A stretch of 7,384 nucleotides of DNA from Acetobacteraceae bacterium (lineage in GTDB: Bacteria; Pseudomonadota; Alphaproteobacteria; Acetobacterales; Acetobacteraceae), in NCBI GenBank assembly GCA_947446625.1, contig CANFIE010000197.1, positions 1 through 7,384 of the forward strand. Reading direction: 5' to 3'. Shown here piece by piece: positions 1 to 5,417 of this stretch. Below the pieces are notes generated by a model. That model had not been told where the DNA came from, did not search any database, and saw nothing but the letters and a program-made list of their open reading frames with translations. The position numbers and the translations under genes are program-made. Each line of letters begins with the position of its first letter. The first letter of the stretch is position 1.

Positions 1-129
1 GAGGCCCTGGCGGCGCGGGGCGTGGCGCAGGAGGCGCTGCGGGCGGAAATTCGGGTTGCCAGCTTTGCCCGCGCCGCCAACCTGCCGGGCGGGGCGCGCG
101 TGACCGTGGTATTCCTGCCGCAGCCTTGA
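1..129 (+). CDS. C-terminal end of an unidentified protein, possibly OmpA-like (5' truncated)
   Basis: Frame 1 is open from the window edge to a TGA at 127-129, giving 42 residues of a protein whose start lies outside the window. The fragment begins EALAARGVAQEALRAE and ends RVTVVFLPQP. A helix of the form xLxxRGVxxxxLR, followed by a short loop with glycines and a final RVxVxF strand, resembles the end of OmpA-type peptidoglycan-binding domains. The piece is too short to decide this and the match is only by eye. Its stop lies 18 nt before the ATG of the repeat protein and in the same reading frame, so the two genes are probably co-transcribed. If the OmpA reading is right, both products would act in the cell envelope. 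Confidence is high that this is coding sequence and low for its identity. Confidence 0.6.
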   Translation, partial: EALAARGVAQEALRAEIRVASFARAANLPGGARVTVVFLPQP

Positions 130-135
130 TGTTCC

Positions 136-139
136 GGAG
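136..139 (+). promoter_or_regulatory. Ribosome binding site of the four-repeat protein
   Basis: GGAG ends 8 nt before the ATG at 148. No other start codon lies in this frame between the upstream TGA (127-129) and 148, so this site together with that stop fixes the start. Confidence 0.6.
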
Positions 140-147
140 CCTTAGGT

Positions 148-1356
148 ATGCCGATTCTTGCCCTGCTGATGCTGCTGCTGGGACTGCCCGGGGCGGCGCT
201 GGCGCAGGATACCCCTCGGGATGCCCCAAGCCCGGCGCGGGAAGCGGTGGTGGCGAATGAGACCGAGCAGGTGATGCAGGAGATTTACCTGTATCCGGCC
301 GGGGCGGGCGAGTTGGGGCCGGATAGGCTGGGCAATGCGGTGCTGCCGCCTCGGGCGACGCTGCGGCTGGTGCTGCCGCGCGGCCAGGCCTGCAATTACG
401 AGGTGCGGGTGCTGTTTGAGGACGGCAATGAGGATAGGCGCCGGCTGGATGTGTGCCGGGCCGGGCCTCGGGTGAACTTTACCGAGGGCGGGCCGCGCCG
501 TGAGGTGGCGGTGGTGAACGACGCCGATGTGGAACTGCGCGAGCTTTATGTGTTTGCGCCGGGCCGGGCGGGGGATGCGGGGCCGGACAGGTTGGGCTCG
601 CGTACCCTGCCGGCCGGGGAGACGCTTGCGCTGCGGCTGCGCGGGCTGGCCGATTGCGTGGTGGAATTGCGCGCGGTTTTTGCCGATGACAGCGAAGTGC
701 GGCGGGCCAGGGTGGATGTGTGCCGCCAGCCCAGGCTGGCCTTTGGCGACCCGGCGCTGCCGCTGCGGGAAGCGCGGCTGAGCAACAAGGCGCGGGTGGC
801 GGTGCGTGAGGTTTTCGTGCGGCCGGTAGGGCAGGAGGGCTGGGGTGCCGACCGGCTGGGCGCCGCGATACTGGAGCCGAGGGCCAGCCTGACCCTGCGG
901 CTGCGCCAGGCCGGCTGCCGGTTTGACCTGCGGGCGGTGTATGAGAATGACCGCGACGAGACTCTGAGCGGGCGGGACCTGTGCGCCAGCCCGGCGGTGG
1001 AGCTGAGCGGGCCGACCAGTGGCGAGGTGCGGCGGCTGGCGCTGGTGAACGGCCATGCCCGGCCGGTGACCCAGGTTTACGTGGCCGGGCTTGAGCCGGA
1101 TGACTGGGGCGACGACCTGCTGGCCGGCGGGGCGCTGGCGCCCGAGGCGCGGCGGGAGTTGCGGCTGCAGGCCGGCTGCACCGTGGCGCTGCGGGTGGTG
1201 TTTGACACCGACGCCGCCGAGGAACGGCGCGGCATTGACCTGTGCCGGTTCAACCAGGTGCGGCTGCGCCCGGGCTGGACCCTGGCGGAGCGGCTGGATG
1301 GCGAGCCGCCGCCGCCACCACCTCCGCCGCCACCCGAGCCTGAGAGCGTGCCGTAG
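148..1356 (+). CDS. Predicted secreted four-repeat cysteine-paired protein with polyproline tail, function unknown
   Basis: I do not recognise a characterised family with a known function. The 402 residues begin with a hydrophobic stretch (about 3-18) and an ALA-Q signal-peptidase-I-like site at 17-20, so the protein is probably exported. The usual positive charge before the hydrophobic core is missing; the first basic residue is Arg24. The mature part is four homologous repeats at about residues 32-104, 118-193, 207-280 and 295-367. Each opens with a short Asn-containing strand, then a (I/L/V)(Y/F)(V/L) strand, a GxDRLG-type turn, an LxPxxxLxLRL strand, a Cys, an LRxVF/Y strand with acidic residues, and a closing D(V/L)C. 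All eight cysteines fall in the repeats (82/103, 170/192, 257/279, 344/366), which suggests one disulfide per repeat. The tail has ten prolines (387-396) and then EPESVP. Similar repeats occur, as I recall, in uncharacterised alphaproteobacterial secreted proteins. A binding or scaffold role in the envelope is inference. The stop is 4 bp from that of the convergent ybeX. Confidence 0.85.
   Translation: MPILALLMLLLGLPGAALAQDTPRDAPSPAREAVVANETEQVMQEIYLYPAGAGELGPDRLGNAVLPPRATLRLVLPRGQACNYEVRVLFEDGNEDRRRLDVCRAGPRVNFTEGGPRREVAVVNDADVELRELYVFAPGRAGDAGPDRLGSRTLPAGETLALRLRGLADCVVELRAVFADDSEVRRARVDVCRQPRLAFGDPALPLREARLSNKARVAVREVFVRPVGQEGWGADRLGAAILEPRASLTLRLRQAGCRFDLRAVYENDRDETLSGRDLCASPAVELSGPTSGEVRRLALVNGHARPVTQVYVAGLEPDDWGDDLLAGGALAPEARRELRLQAGCTVALRVVFDTDAAEERRGIDLCRFNQVRLRPGWTLAERLDGEPPPPPPPPPPEPESVP
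241..1248 (+). repeat. Four tandem protein-level repeats (about 87-88 residue period)
   Basis: The repeat units lie at about 241-459, 499-726, 766-987 and 1030-1248. The first cysteine of each unit recurs every 88, 87 and 87 residues, and the two cysteines within a unit are 21 or 22 residues apart. The GxDRLG turn is intact in units 1-3 and degraded to GDDLLA in unit 4. Units 3 and 4 carry WG before the turn, where units 1 and 2 have LG and AG. The units differ a lot in DNA sequence, so this is an old duplication rather than a recent one that could still recombine. Confidence 0.8.
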
Positions 1357-1360
1357 CGCG

Positions 1361-2263
1361 CTACTCCGCTGCCGCCTTGCTGGGCTGGGTGCCGGGCTTG
1401 CGGACGCGGAGGCGGCGGATGCGGCGGGGGTCGGCATCCAGCACGCGGAATTCCAGGCCGCTGCTGTGGCTGACGAGTTCGCCCTTGGCGGGCACGCGGC
1501 CGGCCAGGGTGAAGATCAGGCCGCCCACGGTGTCGATATCGGCGGCGCGTTCATCCTCGGTCAGTACCGGGCCGAGCATGGCCTCGAAATCCTCCACCGG
1601 GGTGCGGGCATCCAGCTCGATGGTGCCATCGGGCTTTTCCACCATTTGCGGCGGGCCGTCCTCGTCATGCTCGTCGGAGATATCGCCGACGATGGTCTCG
1701 ACCAGATCCTCGATGGTGATGAGGCCGTCGATGCCGCCGTATTCATCCACCACCAGGGCCATATGCATGCGGGCCTGGCGCATCTGCAGCAGCAGGTCCA
1801 GCACCGGCACGCTGGTGACGACGAAAAGCGGTTTGCGCAGGATGGCCTTGAGGTCGAAGCTGACCTCTCGCCCGATACTCGCAAAAACGTCCTTGATGTG
1901 GACCATGCCGACCATGTCATCCAACTGGCCGCGATAGACCGGGTAGCGCGAATGGCCCTCGCGCTGCATCAGCCGGGTGGTCTGTTCCAGCGTGAAGTCT
2001 TCCGGGATGGCGATGATGTCGGCGCGGGGGACCATGACATCATAGGCCGTTTTGCCGCGCAGCTTGAGGACGTTGCCCAGCAGGGCGCGTTCCTGGTCGT
2101 CGAGGTCGGTCTCATGGCCCAGCGCCACGCCGGCCCGGGCCGGGCCGTCGGGCTCCTCGATCAACTCCTCCATGCGGTCGCGCACGCTCTCGGCCTCGCG
2201 CCGGCGCATCAGGCCTTGCAGCCGCCAGAACAGCTTGCCGCGTTGGTCGCCGCCGGCGCTCAT
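1361..2263 (-). CDS. ybeX: YbeX/CorC-type CBS-domain protein (hemolysin-family annotation)
   Basis: A cytosolic protein of 300 residues with no transmembrane segment. It is therefore the short YbeX/CorC form, not the membrane-bound DUF21-containing (CNNM-like) form. A pair of CBS domains spans about residues 72-200. Landmarks are VMVPRADI (76-83), HSRYPVY (104-110), a GMVHIKDVF strand/helix (119-127), and the second-CBS signature VVDEYGGIDGLITIEDLVE (171-189). A CorC_HlyC transporter-associated domain follows at about 208-288, with DTVGGLIFTLAGRVP at 244-258. CBS pairs in this family bind adenine nucleotides. E. coli YbeX has been linked to Mg/Co efflux and, more recently, to ribosome metabolism. 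The name hemolysin is historical and should not be read as a toxin. The start ATG overlaps the ybeY stop as ATGA, and no strong ribosome binding site is visible, so translation is probably coupled. It is the last gene of the minus-strand cluster. Confidence 0.93.
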   Translation of the reverse strand: MSAGGDQRGKLFWRLQGLMRRREAESVRDRMEELIEEPDGPARAGVALGHETDLDDQERALLGNVLKLRGKTAYDVMVPRADIIAIPEDFTLEQTTRLMQREGHSRYPVYRGQLDDMVGMVHIKDVFASIGREVSFDLKAILRKPLFVVTSVPVLDLLLQMRQARMHMALVVDEYGGIDGLITIEDLVETIVGDISDEHDEDGPPQMVEKPDGTIELDARTPVEDFEAMLGPVLTEDERAADIDTVGGLIFTLAGRVPAKGELVSHSSGLEFRVLDADPRRIRRLRVRKPGTQPSKAAAE

Positions 2264-2775
2264 GCCGCCAACCGGCCCAAGGGGGCCTTCCAGGGGTTGG
2301 GCAGGCGCAGGCGGCCCATGATGCGGGCCTCGGCGGTTTCCATGATGCGGGCTTCGCCGGCGCTCAAATGGTCATGCCCCAGCAGATGCAGGGTGCCGTG
2401 GACCACGAGATGGGCGAAATGCGCGTCGGCGCGCTTGCCGGCGGCCAAAGCCTCACGCCGCACCACGCCAAGGGCCAGCGCGATGTCGCCGAGATAGTCG
2501 CCCTCGTCATTCGGGAAGCTCAGCACATTGGTGGGCTTTTCCTTGCCGCGATGCTCACCGTTCAGGCGCTTGAGCGCGCGGTCGTCGGTGAGCAGCACGG
2601 TCAGGCTGCCTTCAAAGCCCTCGGCCGCCAGGGTGGCGGCCACGGCGCGGCGGGCCAGCCATTCAACCCGTGGCAACAACCGGCGCCAACCGGCGTCGGC
2701 GATGATGATCTCGGCCCCAACGGCGGCGGGCGCCATGCCCAGCCAGCCGTCGGGACGGCTACTTCCCGGTTCCAT
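2260..2775 (-). CDS. ybeY: Endoribonuclease YbeY (rRNA maturation factor)
   Basis: A protein of 171 residues, close to the usual 150-170. It carries the family's metal-binding signature HGTLHLLGHDH at residues 126-136, whose three histidines hold a zinc-like ion. Upstream are the conserved LN (71-72), the PTNVLSFPND stretch (81-90) and LGDI (95-98). YbeY is a single-strand-specific RNase needed for 16S rRNA 3' end maturation and 70S ribosome quality control. I chose the ATG at 2775 because a strong AAGGA sits 5 nt upstream and the length fits. A longer in-frame start at 2838 would add 21 residues and overlap ybeZ far more. A shorter start 13 codons in (MAPAAV) has no visible ribosome binding site. 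The gene overlaps the ybeZ end by 17 nt and shares ATGA with the ybeX start. Confidence 0.95.
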   Translation of the reverse strand: MEPGSSRPDGWLGMAPAAVGAEIIIADAGWRRLLPRVEWLARRAVAATLAAEGFEGSLTVLLTDDRALKRLNGEHRGKEKPTNVLSFPNDEGDYLGDIALALGVVRREALAAGKRADAHFAHLVVHGTLHLLGHDHLSAGEARIMETAEARIMGRLRLPNPWKAPLGRLAA

Positions 2776-3808
2776 CCTGATCCTTCTTCCGCTGCCGGGC
2801 CGCATCAGCGCGGCCATAGGCAGAAACAATCCGACCAACCAGCGGGTGTCTTACCACATCCCGCTCATCGAAGCGCGAGATCGCGATGCCTTCCACCTTG
2901 CCGAGAATATGCAGGGCGTCGGCCAGGCCGCTGGGCTGGTGCGGCGGCAGGTCCACCTGGGTGGGGTCGCCGGTGATGACCATGCGGCTGCCCTCACCCA
3001 TGCGGGTGAGGAACATCTTTATTTGCGCCGGGGTGGTGTTCTGGGCTTCGTCCAGGATGCAGTAGCTATGTGCCAGGGTGCGGCCGCGCATGAAGGCGAG
3101 GGGGGCGATCTCGATCTCGCCACGCTCGATGCGCTTGGCCACCTGTTCGGCGCTCAGCATGTCGTTCAGGGCGTCATACAGGGGGCGAAGATAGGGATCG
3201 ACCTTCTCCTTCATGTCGCCGGGCAGGAAGCCGAGGCGTTCGCCCGCCTCAACGGCCGGGCGAGACAGGATGATGCGGTCCACCCGGCCGGCGAGCAGCA
3301 GGGCGACGCCCTGGGCCACGGCCAGATAGGTTTTGCCGGTGCCGGCAGGGCCGATGCCGAAGACCATGTCGGCGCGGGCCAACATGTCCATGTAGGCGGC
3401 CTGGGCCGGGCTGCGCGGGGCGATGACGCCCTTGCGGGTGCGGATTTGCGGAATGTCCTGCAAGGGCAGGCGGGGGTCGTTCTCCGCCTCGCCTTCCGCC
3501 ATGCGCAGGGCGGCATCCACTTCGGCGCCGCCGATTTTCTGGCCGAGTTCCAGCTGTTTCCACAAGGCCTGCAGCGCCGATTCCGCCATGTCCACGCGCT
3601 CGGCCGGGCCGGTGATGGTCAACCGGGTGCCGCGGTCCGCACAGCGGACGCCGAGCCATTGCTCCACCTTCACCAGATGGCGGTTGTAGTCGCCATAGAG
3701 CAAAGGCAGGCGGGCGTTGTCGTCGAAGTTCAGCGTGACGCTGCGGGGTTCGGCAACAACGGGGGAGGGCGGGCGCACGGGGCGCAAGGCGAAGGTGCTG
3801 CTGGTCAA
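2759..3808 (-). CDS. ybeZ: PhoH-family ATPase YbeZ
   Basis: A protein of 349 residues, the size expected for YbeZ. An N-terminal KH-like nucleic-acid-binding region (about 20-90) precedes a PhoH P-loop ATPase domain (about 128-335). The Walker A motif GPAGTGKT is at 153-160, the Walker B region ILDEAQN at 251-257, and the sensor-like GDPTQ at 280-284. It is a predicted cytosolic RNA-linked ATPase/helicase-like protein. YbeZ is known to interact with YbeY, which fits the adjacency here. The start is TTG at 3808, which overlaps the miaB stop as TTGA. A candidate AGGAG (3820-3824) lies 11 nt upstream, a little far, so coupling to miaB translation probably helps. No ATG fits: in-frame upstream ATGs sit deep inside miaB, and starts further in (TTG, GTG) would cut the N-terminal region. 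The extended reading up to 4027 is only the antisense-free frame running into miaB. The identity is secure; the exact start is less so. Confidence 0.94.
   Translation of the reverse strand: MTSSTFALRPVRPPSPVVAEPRSVTLNFDDNARLPLLYGDYNRHLVKVEQWLGVRCADRGTRLTITGPAERVDMAESALQALWKQLELGQKIGGAEVDAALRMAEGEAENDPRLPLQDIPQIRTRKGVIAPRSPAQAAYMDMLARADMVFGIGPAGTGKTYLAVAQGVALLLAGRVDRIILSRPAVEAGERLGFLPGDMKEKVDPYLRPLYDALNDMLSAEQVAKRIERGEIEIAPLAFMRGRTLAHSYCILDEAQNTTPAQIKMFLTRMGEGSRMVITGDPTQVDLPPHQPSGLADALHILGKVEGIAISRFDERDVVRHPLVGRIVSAYGRADAARQRKKDQDGTGK
2781..2790 (-). promoter_or_regulatory. Ribosome binding site of ybeY (inside the ybeZ 3' end)
   Basis: On the minus strand this reads GGAAGAAGGA, with its last base 5 nt before the ATG at 2775. 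It is the best Shine-Dalgarno match in the minus-strand cluster. It lies inside the ybeZ coding sequence and decides the ybeY start. Confidence 0.65.
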
Positions 3809-5244
3809 GCGGTCGCTGGCTCCTGTGTGGCTGGCGCGTGGAGGGGTTGCCCCGGCCCGGCCGCCAGTGCGCCGGAGAGGGAATTGCGCAGCGACGCCAC
3901 CACCCGGATGGGGCGGATTTGGCCGATGAGGCTGGCGGGGCCGCTGAGATGGATGGGCTGCAGCCAGGGGGTGCGGCCGGCCACCTGGCCGGGGTCGCGG
4001 CCCGGGCCGGTGAACAGCACGTCGCATTCCTGGCCGACCAGGGCGGCGTTGAAGGCCTGGGTCTGGTCGCGCAGCAGGGCCTGGATTTCAGCCAGGCGCG
4101 CGTCCTTGATCGGTTCGGCCACCTGCAGGGGGGCGCCGGCGGCGGGGGTGCCGGGGCGGGGCGAGTATTTGAACGAGAAGGCGCTGGCGAAGCCGACATC
4201 TCGGATCAACGCCATGGTGGCCTGATGGTCGGCATCATTTTCGCCGGGGTGGCCGGCGATGAAATCCGACGACAGGGCGATATCGGGCCGGACCTGGCGC
4301 AAACGGTCCACCACGCGGCGGAAATCGGCGGCGGTGTGGCCGCGATTCATCGCCTGGAGCATGCGGTCGCTGCCGGATTGCACCGGCAAATGCAGCAGCG
4401 GCATGAGTTGGGGGAGGTCGCCATGCGCCTGGATCAGCGCATCGTCCATGTCTCGGGGGTGGCTGGTGGTGTAGCGCAGGCGGGCCAGGCCGGGGATTTT
4501 TACCAGTTCCCGCAGCAGTTGGGCGAGGCCCACCGGGCCATTGTCGCCCTCCCCATGATAGGCATTCACGTTCTGCCCCAGCACGGAAATCTCCCGTGCC
4601 CCGTGGGCAACCAGCCGCCGCGCCTCGGCCAGCACGGCGGCGACGGGGCGGGAATATTCCGAGCCGCGGGTATAGGGCACCACGCAGAAGGAGCAGAATT
4701 TGTCGCAGCCTTCCTGGATGGTGAGGAAGGCGGAGATGCCTTGGCCCTGGGTGGCCTCGGGCAGGTGGTCGAACTTGCTTTCCACCGGGAAGTCGGTGTC
4801 GAGCAGCCTGGTGCCGCCGGGGGTGCCGGTTATGGGGTTGGGCGCGATGGCGCCGGCGCGGGCGACGCGGGCCACCAACTCCGGCAGGCGGTGGTAGCTT
4901 TGCGGGCCCAGGACGATATCGACCCAGGGGGCGCGGGCGGTGATCTCGGCGCCTTCGGCCTGGGCGACGCAGCCGGCCACGGCCAGGGTGAGGCTGCGGC
5001 CCTGGGCGGCGTTTTCCTGCTTCAGGTCGCGCAGGCGGCCGAGTTCGGAGAACACCTTCTCGGCGGCTTTTTCCCGGATGTGGCAGGTGTTGAGGATGAC
5101 CATGTCGGCTTCGGCCAGCACCTCGGTGGGGGCATAGCCCAGCGGCGCCAGCACATCGGCCATGCGGTCGCTGTCGTACACGTTCATTTGGCAGCCATAG
5201 GTGCGGATGAGGACGCGCCGCTTGGGCTGGCTGGGGGTGGTCAT
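3805..5244 (-). CDS. miaB: tRNA-2-methylthio-N6-dimethylallyladenosine synthase MiaB
   Basis: A protein of 479 residues that converts i6A37 to ms2i6A37 in tRNAs reading UNN codons, using SAM and two [4Fe-4S] clusters. The N-terminal MTTase domain (about 9-130) supplies three cluster ligands: Cys18 in TYGCQMN, Cys54 in NTCHIREKA and Cys92 in AGCVAQ. The radical-SAM core has CDKFCSFCVVPYTRG, with Cys180, 184 and 187. LGQNVNAY (222-229) and LHLPVQSGSD (284-293) follow as family signatures, and a C-terminal TRAM RNA-binding domain lies at about 399-457. The usual GFPGE loop reads GHPGE (331-335), an unusual His. The last ~20 residues are Pro/Ala-rich and look disordered. The ATG at 5244 gives a normal N-terminus, though the nearest GGAG (5257-5260) is 12 nt away. 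It is the first gene of the cluster, 165 nt after the acyltransferase stop. Confidence 0.96.
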   Translation of the reverse strand: MTTPSQPKRRVLIRTYGCQMNVYDSDRMADVLAPLGYAPTEVLAEADMVILNTCHIREKAAEKVFSELGRLRDLKQENAAQGRSLTLAVAGCVAQAEGAEITARAPWVDIVLGPQSYHRLPELVARVARAGAIAPNPITGTPGGTRLLDTDFPVESKFDHLPEATQGQGISAFLTIQEGCDKFCSFCVVPYTRGSEYSRPVAAVLAEARRLVAHGAREISVLGQNVNAYHGEGDNGPVGLAQLLRELVKIPGLARLRYTTSHPRDMDDALIQAHGDLPQLMPLLHLPVQSGSDRMLQAMNRGHTAADFRRVVDRLRQVRPDIALSSDFIAGHPGENDADHQATMALIRDVGFASAFSFKYSPRPGTPAAGAPLQVAEPIKDARLAEIQALLRDQTQAFNAALVGQECDVLFTGPGRDPGQVAGRTPWLQPIHLSGPASLIGQIRPIRVVASLRNSLSGALAAGPGQPLHAPATQEPATA

Positions 5245-5409
5245 GGGCTGTTCAGGCTCCGCCGCCCGGCGGGGACAAAGCCGGGATTTCCGGCGCCAAT
5301 GCGCGCCGGGAGGGGCGGGGTCAAGCGTTGGGCGGGGCTCAGCGCCACCAACGCGGGTTTTGGGCGATTCGCTGCATGGTCGAAGCGTCGCGGATTGCGC
5401 GGCGCCGGG
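5245..5409. other. Intergenic region upstream of miaB
   Basis: These 165 nt hold no convincing gene. They contain one 7-bp hairpin (5290-5309) and one copy of an 11-bp direct repeat whose other copy overlaps the acyltransferase stop. On the minus strand the repeat contains CTTGACC, which resembles an alphaproteobacterial -35 element (TTGACC at 5319-5324). The matching -10 position 17 nt on (5296-5301, CATTGG) is poor, so a miaB promoter here is plausible but not shown. Confidence 0.4.
5290..5309. other. Small GC-rich hairpin between the acyltransferase gene and miaB
   Basis: CCGGCGC (5290-5296) and GCGCCGG (5303-5309) are perfect inverted copies around a 6-nt loop. No T-run follows on either strand, so it does not qualify as an intrinsic terminator. 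It may be a weak terminator, an attenuator-like element, or chance in very GC-rich DNA. Confidence 0.35.
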
Positions 5410-5417
5410 TCAAGCGT
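5318..5417. repeat. 11-bp direct repeat GGGTCAAGCGT (two copies)
   Basis: The copies lie at 5318-5328 and 5407-5417, 89 bp apart start to start. The second covers the stop codon of the acyltransferase gene (5410-5412). Their reverse complement, ACGCTTGACCC, contains a -35-like TTGACC. They could be duplicated promoter or protein-binding sites, or a small chance repeat. Confidence 0.4.

Noticed and set aside
142..1437. A long open frame (431 codons) on the minus strand opposite the repeat protein
   Set aside because: Its product is low-complexity, rich in Pro, Gln, Arg and His, with no recognisable domain, and it also overlaps the 3' end of ybeX. The plus-strand reading has a signal peptide, periodic repeats and conserved cysteines. 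Long antisense frames are common at this GC content.
1361..2263. Hemolysin or toxin function for the CBS-domain protein
   Set aside because: The hemolysin label for this family is historical. The protein has no membrane segment or toxin domain, and its operon context is ribosome maturation.
2776..2838. A longer ybeY start at 2838
   Set aside because: It would add 21 residues overlapping ybeZ with no visible ribosome binding site. The ATG at 2775 has a strong AAGGA at 5 nt and gives a typical length.
3809..4027. Extension of ybeZ upstream to an ATG at 4027
   Set aside because: The added residues are low-complexity Arg/Pro/Ala sequence lying within the miaB coding region, and the TTG at 3808 gives the normal family length.
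5290..5309. Intrinsic terminator for the acyltransferase gene
   Set aside because: The stem is followed by AAATCC on the minus strand and by G-rich sequence on the plus strand, with no T-run.
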